A DNA stretch of 64,000 bases from Arenibacter algicola (GTDB lineage: Bacteria; Bacteroidota; Bacteroidia; Flavobacteriales; Flavobacteriaceae), in contig NZ_JPOO01000003.1 in the NCBI RefSeq assembly GCF_000733925.1, positions 1,736,001 to 1,800,000 of the forward strand. The letters are read 5' to 3'. The position numbers were made by a program, and so were the translations under genes. The notes beneath the pieces were generated by a model. That model saw only the letters and a program-made list of their open reading frames with translations. It did no database searches and was not told where the DNA came from. This document shows, piece by piece, positions 16,796-26,310 of the stretch; within the stretch, counting starts at the first letter, position 1; every line of letters begins with the position of its first letter.

Positions 16796-18157
16796 CTAAA
16801 ACTTTTTAACCAGCGCTTTTACCTCCTCGAGATCCAACCCGCCATAATTCCCAGAGCTCATTAAAAGAAGTACGGAATTATCATATTTCTGACCAAACAC
16901 AAAATTTTTGAAATCCTCGGAATCGGTAAAAATCTTTAAATCGTCACGAACAAAGGCTTCAGATATTTGTTCAGGGGTAACCTCCTTAAGCTTCTTTATC
17001 CTGACCGATTCAGGCAAATAGAAAACCGCCGCTACATCTGCAGCCTCCAAGGCACCTTTATACTCCTTTAAAAATTCCGGGTTAAAACTGCTATAAGTGT
17101 GCAGCTCCAGACACGCAATTAATTTTCTGTCCGGATACTGCTCTTTAACGGCATTGGTCGTGGCCATTACTTTACTGGGTGAATGGGCAAAATCCTTATA
17201 GGCGACACAGATCCTACCTTCAGCAATTTTTTCCAATCTTTTGGAAGCGCCTTTAAAGGAGGCAATAGCCTCATAGAAGTCGTCTTCATCCACGCCCATA
17301 TTTTGACATATCCATTTTGCCCCCGCCAGATTACTAAGGTTATGCCTTCCAAAAACTTCTATAGGCATAGGGCCCTCCGGGGTTTCCAAAATAGTCTGCC
17401 CATTTTCAACCGTATATTCAGGAGTGTTATAGGGGAGCTTGCGTATGGCATTTTCAGAGGCTTTTACCACCATATCTACCTCTGGGTCTTCCTCATTGTA
17501 GGTAATACTTCCTCCTTTTACAATACTATCCACAAAAATCCGGAATTGCTCCACATAATTGTCATAAGTAGGAAATACATTGATATGATCCCAAGCTATT
17601 CCGCTCAACAATGCAATATTGGGTTGGTAAAGGTGAAATTTCGGCCGCCTATCTATAGGAGAGGACAAATATTCATCACCTTCCAGCACTATAAAATCGT
17701 TCTCCTCGGTAAGATGTACCATACGGTCAAACCCTTCCAATTGGGCACCTACCATAAAATCTACAGCTTTGTCATGATAATTTAGAACATGCAATATCAT
17801 GGAAGTAATGGTAGTCTTGCCGTGACTCCCCCCTATGACCACTCTGGTCTTATTCTTGGATTGCTCGTACAGGAACTCGGGATAGGAAAATATTTTCAAT
17901 CCCAATTCCTGGGCCTTTAAAAGCTCAGGATTGTCGGCCTTGGCGTGCATACCCAAAATTACCGCATCCAAATTGGAATTCAATTTCTCTGGAAACCAAC
18001 CAAATTGTTCCGGCAATAGCCCTTTGGCTGCCAACCTGGTTTTGGAAGGTTCAAAAATTACGTCATCACTACCTGAAACAGTATATCCTTTATGATGTAA
18101 TGCCAAAGCCAAATTGTGCATAGCACTGCCCCCTATGGCAATAAAATGAATGTGCAT
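16796..18157 (-). CDS. mpl: UDP-MurNAc:L-Ala-gamma-D-Glu-meso-DAP ligase (murein peptide ligase)
   Basis: A 453-residue Mur ligase that re-attaches recycled murein tripeptide to UDP-MurNAc. The N-terminal Rossmann start MHIHFIAIGGSAMHNLALAL is characteristic of Mpl rather than MurC. The ATP-binding P-loop is VVIGGSHGKTTITSMILHVL near residues 106-125, followed by the central GDEYLSS and GRHNLSNLAGA motifs. The protein is the expected length for Mpl. It implies meso-diaminopimelate peptidoglycan and cell-wall recycling. murI follows on the same strand. Confidence 0.94.
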   Translation of the reverse strand: MHIHFIAIGGSAMHNLALALHHKGYTVSGSDDVIFEPSKTRLAAKGLLPEQFGWFPEKLNSNLDAVILGMHAKADNPELLKAQELGLKIFSYPEFLYEQSKNKTRVVIGGSHGKTTITSMILHVLNYHDKAVDFMVGAQLEGFDRMVHLTEENDFIVLEGDEYLSSPIDRRPKFHLYQPNIALLSGIAWDHINVFPTYDNYVEQFRIFVDSIVKGGSITYNEEDPEVDMVVKASENAIRKLPYNTPEYTVENGQTILETPEGPMPIEVFGRHNLSNLAGAKWICQNMGVDEDDFYEAIASFKGASKRLEKIAEGRICVAYKDFAHSPSKVMATTNAVKEQYPDRKLIACLELHTYSSFNPEFLKEYKGALEAADVAAVFYLPESVRIKKLKEVTPEQISEAFVRDDLKIFTDSEDFKNFVFGQKYDNSVLLLMSSGNYGGLDLEEVKALVKKF

Positions 18158-18316
18158 GAAAAGATCGGTTTAAGGGGTAAAGATAATCATTGTTCAAGGC
18201 TATCAAAAAAGTTATTGAATGGTTTCAGTTATTCCAAGAACAAATACCGGAAATAGTATTAAAACAATAACTTAAACCTCAATATTTTTTTAATTTAGTG
18301 CCAAACAACACTATCC

Positions 18317-18634
18317 ATGAAAATAAAACTTGCCGAAATCGTCCCCAAGGAAATTATGCCAGGCTACCACGGCAAACTCATTCATACCCAAAACATGAGT
18401 TTAGCTTTTTGGGAGGTGGAAGCCGGAGCCAAAGTTCCCGAACATGCACACATGAATGAACAGGTAATGCAGGTTTTGGAGGGAAAATTTGAATTTACCC
18501 TAGACGGCATTACCAAAACCTATGAACCGGGCGACCTGGTAATAATTCCACCCCACGTTCCACATAGCGGCTTAGCACTTACCCCCTGTAAATTAATGGA
18601 TGTTTTTAGTCCCACAAGGGAAGAATATAGATAA
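18317..18634 (+). CDS. Cupin-domain protein
   Basis: A 105-residue single-domain cupin. Motif 1 is seen in PEHAHMNEQVMQVLEGKFEF (His, His, Glu metal ligands) and motif 2 in GDLVIIPPHVPHSGLAL (Pro and His). Small cupins of this kind bind a metal ion and may be isomerases, oxygenases or sensors, so the reaction cannot be named. It lies 45 bases ahead of an SDR gene on the same strand, which suggests a two-gene unit acting on a common small molecule; this is inference. A near-consensus -7 element (TAATTTAG) lies about 20 bases upstream. Confidence 0.85.
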   Translation: MKIKLAEIVPKEIMPGYHGKLIHTQNMSLAFWEVEAGAKVPEHAHMNEQVMQVLEGKFEFTLDGITKTYEPGDLVIIPPHVPHSGLALTPCKLMDVFSPTREEYR

Positions 18635-18679
18635 ACAAACCATTGTCCCAATGGGATAGTGTTAAAACCTATTAGCAAG

Positions 18680-19465
18680 ATGAAGATATCACTCAAAAAC
18701 AAAAAAGCATTGATCGGCGGCAGCAGTCGTGGAATTGGCAGGGCCATTGCCCAACAATTGGCTGCCAGTGGTGCAAGCGTTACCGTCATGGCCCGTAGCG
18801 AGGAACAGTTAAAATCCCTGGTTTCCAATTTACCTACGGACAGCGGACAGCAACACCAGTATTTGGCAGTAGATTATTCCAATTTTGAGGCCTATAAGAA
18901 AAGTATATCCACCTTCTTTAAAACGAACACGGTAGATATTTTAGTGAACAATACCCAAGGACCGTCCGCAGGGGGTGCCTTGGAGAAAAAGATCGATGAT
19001 TACCAGGAAGCTTTTGACCTTCTTTTTAAGACTGTGGTATTTACCACAGAACAGGCGCTTAAGGGAATGATATCCCAGAAATACGGTCGTATTATCAATG
19101 TTGCCTCAGTTTCAGTAAAGGAACCCCTACCCTATTTGGCTCTTTCCAATAGCATACGTGCTGCTGTAGTTACCTGGTCCAAAACCTTGGCTTCCGATGT
19201 AGGCAAATACAACATTACTGCAAACTGTACCCTAACCGGATATTTCAACACGGAAAGACTAAAAAATCTTAACGGTGCAAAGGCCAAATCCTTGGGCATT
19301 CCTCTTTCTGAAGTCGAGAATCAAATGCTCTCCCATGTACCTGTGGGACGATTTGGAGACCCCACGGAATATGGCCACTTAGTTACTTTTTTGGCTTCTG
19401 ATTACGCCTCTTTTATAACAGGGACCAATATTCCCATTGATGGCGGTTTGCTAAAGTCGCTTTAA
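18680..19465 (+). CDS. SDR family oxidoreductase
   Basis: A 261-residue short-chain dehydrogenase/reductase. The NAD(P)-binding motif is GGSSRGIGRAIAQQL near residue 13, followed by VNNTQGPSAGG in place of the usual NNAG. The usual catalytic Tyr-x3-Lys is not clear: the corresponding stretch reads VKEPLPYLALSNSIRAAV, with Ser-Asn-Ser in place of the lysine region. A substitution there is typical of some divergent SDRs of Bacteroidota, so activity should not be assumed. A GTG at 18659 would add seven residues; ATG 18680 is preferred because it starts just before the first beta strand. The upstream cupin gene is a likely operon partner. Confidence 0.82.
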   Translation: MKISLKNKKALIGGSSRGIGRAIAQQLAASGASVTVMARSEEQLKSLVSNLPTDSGQQHQYLAVDYSNFEAYKKSISTFFKTNTVDILVNNTQGPSAGGALEKKIDDYQEAFDLLFKTVVFTTEQALKGMISQKYGRIINVASVSVKEPLPYLALSNSIRAAVVTWSKTLASDVGKYNITANCTLTGYFNTERLKNLNGAKAKSLGIPLSEVENQMLSHVPVGRFGDPTEYGHLVTFLASDYASFITGTNIPIDGGLLKSL

Positions 19466-19576
19466 ATGGCCGGTAAATAAACAAAGAATAGTATAGAGGA
19501 GCCAAGGCTTCCAAGGGTACTAAAAAAATCCCTGCATTAATAAAGCAACGTTGGTATTCTTTTTGCATCTAGTCAC

Positions 19577-19638
19577 TTCATGGCGTGTTTACTCACTTAA
19601 AAGTGTGTTTCACTCATTATGGATTGTAACGCCATGAA
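19577..19638 (+). repeat. Perfect 10-bp inverted repeat in the leader of the macroglobulin gene
   Basis: TTCATGGCGT (19577-19586) is matched by ACGCCATGAA (19629-19638), separated by 42 bases that contain a smaller hairpin (CACTTAAAAGTG). The right arm ends 34 bases before ATG 19673. In RNA this would form a stem-loop in the 5' leader; as DNA it could be two half-sites. It has no T run and is not a convincing terminator. Confidence 0.5.
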
Positions 19639-19672
19639 ATAAACGCCAATTTTGTTATATATACTTATTCAG

Positions 19673-22600
19673 ATGAAAAAAATAGCAACAATATTTACCT
19701 TAATCTTATTCTCTCAAATGGCACAATCCCAATCTCCCAACGATTCCTATTCTACCTTATGGCAAAGGGTACAAAAATTGGAGAACGAGGCCATGACCAA
19801 ATCCGCATTGGACATAGTAGCTTTAATTTCAAAAAAGGCCACAAAAGAGCAGAATTCCGTTCAAATCATAAGATCACTTATCTACACCTCCAAATATGCA
19901 CTAACCTTGGAGGAGGATGCCCAATTAAAAATTGTACGCGATTTTAAAGAAGAAATAGACCAAAGCCAATTCCCGACCAAAAATATCTTGGAAGGCTATT
20001 TGGCAAATATGTATTGGCAATACTTTCAACAAAACAGATATCGATTCTACGACAGGACAACAACAGAGGAAAAAGTAGACAGCATTGATTTTAGAACCTG
20101 GGACCTTAGCACTATTTTTCAAGAAATAAGTGTACATTTTGATGCCTCATTGCATAAGCCTTTAGAGTTACAGCAACTAAAAGTGGATGCTTTTAAAGAA
20201 ATCCTCAATGAACAAAAAGGCTCCGAGACTTATCGGCCCACCCTATTTGATCTTTTGGCCCATTCGGCATTGGATTTTTATAAAACCAGTGAAAATAGCA
20301 TTGCACGTCCGGCAGATAAATTTGAGTTGGACAATCCGGAATTATTATGCGAGGGAAAACAATTCGTAGAACAACAAATTAACACTAAGGACAAAACTTC
20401 CTTACAGCACAAGGCCATAACACTTTATCAGCAACTCTTGGATTTTCATGACACTGCAGGTGAAGCATATATCGATGTTGATATTGAACGTCTTAGGTTT
20501 ATTAAGGAAAATGCGGTATTTCCCAACAAGGACCAACAATACCTGGAGGTTTTGCAAAATACCGCCGAATCTATAAAGGGCCATAAAAATTCGGCTTTAT
20601 ACCAGTATGAAATTGCCATATTGTACCGCGAATGGGGCAACAGTTATCAACCTAACATAAAGGATGAATACAGATGGAAGCAGAAAGAGGCTATGGCCAT
20701 ATGTGATACTGTATTGGATCAGTTTCCAAAAAGTAGGGGCGCTGAAAAATGTAAGGCACTAAAATCGGAGATTTTATCCAAAGACCTTCGATTGACCGCG
20801 GAAAGACATATACCGGTTAACCTACCTTCACGTTTACTATTGGAATATAAAAATCTCCACACACTTCAATTGTCGGCCCGTAAGATTTCCCAAAAGGACA
20901 TAAAGCAGCTAAACACCCTTTATCCCGAGGAAAAAATATTGGCCTTTATTAAAAAACTCCCGGAAGTCAAGAGTTGGGATGCCCAACTTATTAACGAAAA
21001 TGACTATCATTCGCACAAAATAGAAATCTTATTGCCAGAATTAAGTAACGGGTCCTACATTATATTGGCCACCCCTTATGCAGATTCGGGCATCAGCTTT
21101 GCCTATAGCCCTATCCAAGTCACCAATTTGGCATTGGTGGAGGGAGATACCAGCACGGAACATAACTTTCAAGTAATTGATCGTAACAACGGAAAACCCA
21201 TATCCGGAGCCACCCTAAAATTCTCCTATCAACAGAACTACGAAAGACCCATCCTGACCAAGACTTTGATTTCCGATGAAAAAGGGATGGTAAACCTACC
21301 CCTAACCGATGAGCGCTGGACCAACGTTGATATCCTGATCAGCACCAAAAATGAAGAGGCTTTCTTTGAAGATTTTTATATTAATGCCAAATACGACCAA
21401 GGGGAGGAAGACGACCTCTATTCCTGTTTTTTGTTTACGGACCGTAGCATTTACAGGCCTGGTCAACCCCTATATTTTAAAGGGTTGGCTATGGTACAAA
21501 AAGACGATAAATCCGCCGTGCTTAACAAAACCAAAATAACGGTGAGCCTTATGGATGTCAATCATCAAGAAGTTTCCCTACAGGAATTTAAAACCAATGA
21601 TTATGGCTCCATTTCAGGCACATTCATTTTACCCAATAATGGGCTTACCGGAAATTATTATTTGAAATTGGATTCTGACGAAGTTGAAATTAGCGGCAAC
21701 AGCTATTTTTCAGTGGAAGAATACAAGCGTCCCAAATTTGAAACTTCATTGGAATCCATTACAGAGACCTTTAGGGTCAACGATACTATCTCCGTTAAGG
21801 GAAAGGCCAATGCCTACGCCGGAAGCCTTATTACAGATGCCAAGGTAAGCTATACGGTTAGGCGAGTGGTGTATTACCCTAAATGGTATTATTGGCACCT
21901 GCCCTATTTTGATGGGGTCCCCCAGGAAATTGCCCATGGCGAAACGATTACCGATGCCAACGGCAACTACGAGATTAACTTCAAGGCCATACCGGATCTA
22001 AGTATCGCCAAGGAAAATATGCCCACTTTTAACTATGAGGTTACGGCAGATGTCACGGACCTCAATGGCGAAACCCACAGTGCAACTACCATGGTCAATG
22101 TGGGCTATCATGCGCTTACGGCCGATATCCAAATTGAAGATCCATTGGACAAGGACGGCAAAAATCCTAAAATAACAATTTCCACCTATAACCTTAATGG
22201 TGAGAACGTTGCGGCACAGGGAAGCCTAAAAATGTACAAATTAAAAGCACCGGGCAATGTCCTAAGACCAAGACCTTGGGCCGCCCCTGATTATGATGGC
22301 TTTGGAGAAGCTAAATTCAGGGAACTATTCCCCCATGATGCCTTTGGCAAAGAAGACAACCCAGCCTTTTGGGGTAAAGGGGAATTGGTATGGGAATCTA
22401 GCTTTGACACAGGGAAATCCAGGGAAATTGACTTGGGCAACCTAAAAAAGTGGTTGTCCGGAAAATATATCATTGAATTGGAGACAAAGGATAAATTTGG
22501 TCAACTTGTAAAGGACATTACACAAACTACTATTTACAGTGGTAAGGACAAGATATTGGCAGACAATCAGCTTTTTCAAATAAAGACCGATAAAAACTCC

Positions 22601-25600
22601 TATGCCATTGGGGAAAAAGTGAAACTTACTTTGCGCAGCGCCGCGGAAGACCTTATCATATCCTTATTTATTGAAAAGGATCGGAAAATTGTGGCAACAC
22701 AGCTAATTGGATTGGACAATAATTCAAAGACCATCGAAATTCCTGTTACTGCAGAAGACCAGGGAGGATTTGCCATAAATTATAGCTTCTCGGCATACAA
22801 TTCCTTTCAATCTGGCAGCCTTTCCATTACTGTCCCCTATCCCAGTGCCGACCTAAAAATTGAAACAGTTACTTTCCGGGATAAGCTTCAGCCCGGAAAA
22901 GAAGAAACATGGTCCTTTAATATTAAAGGTCCCAAAGGTGATAAGGTAACAGCTGAACTATTGGCCAGTATGTATGATGCTTCATTGGATGCCTTTAAAG
23001 GACATCATTGGAATTTTTCCCCGAATTACAGGGGGCAATATTACTCGAACAGAAATTTGAATGCCTATAAAAGTTACGGTATCAACTCCTTTAATACCTA
23101 TCTAAATTTTGGAGACAGGTTTACTTATACCCCTCAATATTATGACTCCTTTGATTGGTTCGGCCTACATTTTGGATATGGCTATGCCATGCGCGATAGA
23201 ATGATGATGAAGAGCAGTGCAGCTGGTATACATAGGGAGGAATTAGCTGACAGCGAAGCCTTGGAAGAAACAGTTATTACCGGCAGTGCTGTACCGGCCC
23301 CAGAAAACAATGGGAACAACAACGCAGTTGCCCCTAAAGGGAATGATGGTAAAAGTGGCTTTGACGACATCCAAATCAGAAAAAACCTTCAGGAAACCGC
23401 CTTTTTCTTTCCCCAGCTCCTAACCGATAAAGACGGTAATGTCTCCTTTAGTTTCACTACTCCAGAGGCTTTGACCAAATGGAAACTACAGCTACTGGCA
23501 CATACCAAGACCATGGAAAGTGCCACTTCCACCTTGCAAACCGTTACACAAAAGGAATTGATGGTTACCCCAAATGCACCACGTTTTTTGCGCGAGGGAG
23601 ATAAAATAGTGATCAGCACCAAAATCGCGAACCTAACCAACAAATTGCTAAGTGGTAATGCCAGGTTGGAATTAGTGGATGCCTTCAGCGGAAGGGATAT
23701 AACCCAAGAGCTATTGATCAGTGATCCAACTTCCGGAACTCTTATGTCCGAAAATAGTTTTACGATAAATTCCATGGGAAACACCCAAGTGTCTTGGAAC
23801 TTAAAAATTCCTGAAGGTATTGGAGCTGTGCAGTACAAGATAATGGCCAAGGCCGGTGATTTTAGCGATGGGGAACAAAATGTACTTCCAGTACTTACAA
23901 ACCGAATGTTAGTTACCGAAACCCTGCCAATGTGGGTGCGGGGCAATGAGAGCAAGACCTTTACTTTGGACAAATTAAAGAACGCCACCTCCACTACCCT
24001 AAAGCATCATCAACTTAGTCTGGAGATAACTTCCAATCCGGCATGGTATGCCGTTCAGGCCCTACCATACTTAATGGAATATCCCTATGACTGTAACGAG
24101 CAAATATTCTCGAGATACTACGCCAACACCTTGGGAGGATTTATTGCCAATTCCAATCCTAGAATACGACAAGTATTTGACCAATGGGCCAATTCCGATG
24201 CGCTGTTGAGCAATCTTGAGAAAAATGAAGAATTAAAATCGATTTTAATTCAGGAATCACCATGGCTGCGCGATGCCCAATCAGAAACCGAACAAAAGAA
24301 ACGTATAGCAATGCTCTTCGATCTCAACAAATTGAAAAATGATCAAGGCAATACCTTTAATAAACTGGTTCAGAACCAAATGTCGTCCGGGGCTTGGGCA
24401 TGGTTCAAGGGAGGCCCTGAAAACCGATTTATTACCCAACATATTGTTACCGGACTAGGACACCTTAAGAAATTAACATCGTCCAGTGGAAGTGAGGAAA
24501 AATCGGGGATTGGAAAGAGCGTTAATACCAAGGAACAGCAGGTAATAAAAAATGCGGTTGCCTATTTGGACGATGAGTTTGTGAAAGAATACGAACAAAT
24601 GAAAAAATACGCCACGGACCTTAACGATGACCATTTGAGCCATACCCAAATACATTATTTGTACATGCGCAGTTATTATCCAGAAATAAAGGTTTCCAAA
24701 AAAGTAACCGAAATTATGGACTACTACACCCGGCAGGCACAAAAATATTGGGTAAAAAGGGATCTATATTCAAAAGGGTTACTTTCCCTAATTCTCTTTA
24801 GAGACGGAAGTACAGCTACCGCCAATAAAATAATTAAGTCCTTGGAGGAAAATAGTATTTTGAGTGATGAATTGGGAATGTACTGGAAAGAAAACAACAA
24901 TTCCTGGTATTGGTACCAGGCACCAATTGAGACCCAATCCCTGTTAATAGAAGCCTTTTCCGAAATTAAGAATGACGATAAGTTAGTAGATAACCTAAAA
25001 ATATGGTTGCTGAAAAACAAACAGACCAATCAATGGAAAACCACCAAAGCCACCACAGATGCAGTATATGCGCTACTTTTAGAGGGAAGTGAATGGTTGT
25101 CCGTAACCGAAGCTGTAGATGTATGGGTAGGAGGTGAAAAAATTGAACCCTCCAAACTCGAAAATGTTCAAGTGGAAGCAGGAACAGGATATTACAAAAA
25201 CACTTGGAACAAAAACGAAATAAGTCCAAAAATGGCAGAGGTTCAGCTTAACAAAAAAGGGGATGGCATTGCTTGGGGCGCTTTGTACTGGCAATATTTT
25301 GAAGATTTGGACAAAATAACCCCTGCCGATACGCCTTTGAAATTAAAAAAGAAAGTCTTCTTAAAAAAGAACACGGATACTGGGGAGGTATTGTTTGAAA
25401 TAAATGACAACACACCTTTACATGTTGGGGATCTGGTTCGTATAAGAATTGAATTAAGGGCAGATAGGCAAATGGAATATGTGCATATGAAGGATATGAG
25501 GGCAGCGGGGATGGAACCCATCAATGTGCTGTCCAGCTATAAATGGCAAGATGGTCTAGGATATTATGAAAGCACAAAAGATGCCAGTACCAATTTCTTT

Positions 25601-25753
25601 TTCGACTACCTGCCCAAGGGGATATATGTCTTTGAATACGACCTAAGGGTCAACAATGCCGGGGATTTCAGCAACGGAATTTCCACCATCCAGAGTATGT
25701 ACGCCCCGGAATTTAGTAGTCATAGCGAAGGAGTGAGAATCCTTATCGAATGA
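19673..25753 (+). CDS. Alpha-2-macroglobulin family protein (MG2 / thioester)
   Basis: A 2,026-residue exported protein. A signal peptide (MKKIATIFTLILFSQMAQSQ) has no lipobox. The middle contains MG2-type beta domains (FLFTDRSIYRPGQPLYFKG near 585), and the A2M domain starts near IRKNLQETAFFFPQLLTDKD. The thioester motif is intact as Cys1474-Asn-Glu-Gln in YPYDCNEQIFSRYYA, followed by an alpha-helical thioester domain and a C-terminal receptor-like domain. Such proteins trap proteases in the periplasm or at the surface. A low-complexity linker at about 1190-1230, containing LEETVITGSAV, lies just before the A2M domain. ATG 19673 is preferred over TTG 19652 because it opens the signal peptide. 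No penicillin-binding protein 1C gene is adjacent. Confidence 0.92.
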   Translation: MKKIATIFTLILFSQMAQSQSPNDSYSTLWQRVQKLENEAMTKSALDIVALISKKATKEQNSVQIIRSLIYTSKYALTLEEDAQLKIVRDFKEEIDQSQFPTKNILEGYLANMYWQYFQQNRYRFYDRTTTEEKVDSIDFRTWDLSTIFQEISVHFDASLHKPLELQQLKVDAFKEILNEQKGSETYRPTLFDLLAHSALDFYKTSENSIARPADKFELDNPELLCEGKQFVEQQINTKDKTSLQHKAITLYQQLLDFHDTAGEAYIDVDIERLRFIKENAVFPNKDQQYLEVLQNTAESIKGHKNSALYQYEIAILYREWGNSYQPNIKDEYRWKQKEAMAICDTVLDQFPKSRGAEKCKALKSEILSKDLRLTAERHIPVNLPSRLLLEYKNLHTLQLSARKISQKDIKQLNTLYPEEKILAFIKKLPEVKSWDAQLINENDYHSHKIEILLPELSNGSYIILATPYADSGISFAYSPIQVTNLALVEGDTSTEHNFQVIDRNNGKPISGATLKFSYQQNYERPILTKTLISDEKGMVNLPLTDERWTNVDILISTKNEEAFFEDFYINAKYDQGEEDDLYSCFLFTDRSIYRPGQPLYFKGLAMVQKDDKSAVLNKTKITVSLMDVNHQEVSLQEFKTNDYGSISGTFILPNNGLTGNYYLKLDSDEVEISGNSYFSVEEYKRPKFETSLESITETFRVNDTISVKGKANAYAGSLITDAKVSYTVRRVVYYPKWYYWHLPYFDGVPQEIAHGETITDANGNYEINFKAIPDLSIAKENMPTFNYEVTADVTDLNGETHSATTMVNVGYHALTADIQIEDPLDKDGKNPKITISTYNLNGENVAAQGSLKMYKLKAPGNVLRPRPWAAPDYDGFGEAKFRELFPHDAFGKEDNPAFWGKGELVWESSFDTGKSREIDLGNLKKWLSGKYIIELETKDKFGQLVKDITQTTIYSGKDKILADNQLFQIKTDKNSYAIGEKVKLTLRSAAEDLIISLFIEKDRKIVATQLIGLDNNSKTIEIPVTAEDQGGFAINYSFSAYNSFQSGSLSITVPYPSADLKIETVTFRDKLQPGKEETWSFNIKGPKGDKVTAELLASMYDASLDAFKGHHWNFSPNYRGQYYSNRNLNAYKSYGINSFNTYLNFGDRFTYTPQYYDSFDWFGLHFGYGYAMRDRMMMKSSAAGIHREELADSEALEETVITGSAVPAPENNGNNNAVAPKGNDGKSGFDDIQIRKNLQETAFFFPQLLTDKDGNVSFSFTTPEALTKWKLQLLAHTKTMESATSTLQTVTQKELMVTPNAPRFLREGDKIVISTKIANLTNKLLSGNARLELVDAFSGRDITQELLISDPTSGTLMSENSFTINSMGNTQVSWNLKIPEGIGAVQYKIMAKAGDFSDGEQNVLPVLTNRMLVTETLPMWVRGNESKTFTLDKLKNATSTTLKHHQLSLEITSNPAWYAVQALPYLMEYPYDCNEQIFSRYYANTLGGFIANSNPRIRQVFDQWANSDALLSNLEKNEELKSILIQESPWLRDAQSETEQKKRIAMLFDLNKLKNDQGNTFNKLVQNQMSSGAWAWFKGGPENRFITQHIVTGLGHLKKLTSSSGSEEKSGIGKSVNTKEQQVIKNAVAYLDDEFVKEYEQMKKYATDLNDDHLSHTQIHYLYMRSYYPEIKVSKKVTEIMDYYTRQAQKYWVKRDLYSKGLLSLILFRDGSTATANKIIKSLEENSILSDELGMYWKENNNSWYWYQAPIETQSLLIEAFSEIKNDDKLVDNLKIWLLKNKQTNQWKTTKATTDAVYALLLEGSEWLSVTEAVDVWVGGEKIEPSKLENVQVEAGTGYYKNTWNKNEISPKMAEVQLNKKGDGIAWGALYWQYFEDLDKITPADTPLKLKKKVFLKKNTDTGEVLFEINDNTPLHVGDLVRIRIELRADRQMEYVHMKDMRAAGMEPINVLSSYKWQDGLGYYESTKDASTNFFFDYLPKGIYVFEYDLRVNNAGDFSNGISTIQSMYAPEFSSHSEGVRILIE

Positions 25754-25831
25754 CAAAAAAATAAAATATTGTTAAAAAGGTATTGCTTTTTTTCATAAAT
25801 TCATAAATAACTAACGTAAATTCAAAGAATT

Positions 25832-26206
25832 ATGAACTCTACCTTTTTTATCGCCTTGCGCTTTGTTTTTGGAATTTTTCTGATCGTTTTCGGGACGAAT
25901 AAATTCTTACATTTTATGCCGGCAGGACAAATGTCCGAAGCGGCTATGAACTATTTTTCAGCCTTAACGAGCACCAATACCCTTTATGTGGTTGCCATAG
26001 TGGAAATTCTTTCGGGACTTTCCTTATTGACGAACAAATTTGGAGCCTTAATGATGATCATACTGATGACCGTCTCTATTAATGCATTATTGTTCAATGC
26101 ATTTTTGGAACCAGGTTCCATTGGCCTAACCTTGGTATTGCTTATTCTTAATATAGTAATGCTGTACGCCTACAAAGAAAGATATAAGGATATCCTGAGA
26201 CCATAA
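25832..26206 (+). CDS. DoxX family small membrane protein
   Basis: A 124-residue protein with four predicted membrane helices. The DoxX pattern is seen in the start (ALRFVFGIFLIVFGTNKFLHF), the middle NTLYVVAIVEILSGLSLLTN and the C-terminal NIVMLYAYKERYKDILRP. DoxX-like proteins include a quinol oxidase subunit and redox-stress partners, but most members are uncharacterised. It is convergent with the DUF4136 lipoprotein gene across a shared terminator. Confidence 0.82.
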   Translation: MNSTFFIALRFVFGIFLIVFGTNKFLHFMPAGQMSEAAMNYFSALTSTNTLYVVAIVEILSGLSLLTNKFGALMMIILMTVSINALLFNAFLEPGSIGLTLVLLILNIVMLYAYKERYKDILRP

Positions 26207-26230
26207 CCTCTATTGATTACATCTAAGAAT

Positions 26231-26266
26231 ATAAGAAGCGGGACCCATAGTGGATCCCGCTTCTTA
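26231..26266. terminator. Bidirectional terminator between doxX-like and DUF4136 genes
   Basis: A 16-bp stem with one mismatch (ATAAGAAGCGGGACCC against GGATCCCGCTTCTTAT) and a 4-base loop sits between two convergent genes. Confidence 0.85.
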
Positions 26267-26310
26267 TTTATAATATTTTAGCCCTATAACAAATACACTT
26301 GCCATGGGTA

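Noticed and set aside
17183..17785. Open frame of about 200 codons on the plus strand
   Set aside because: It lies entirely antisense to mpl, has no recognisable domain and mirrors the conserved coding frame.
23389..23994. Open frame of about 200 codons on the minus strand
   Set aside because: Antisense to the macroglobulin gene whose frame is continuous and domain-supported.
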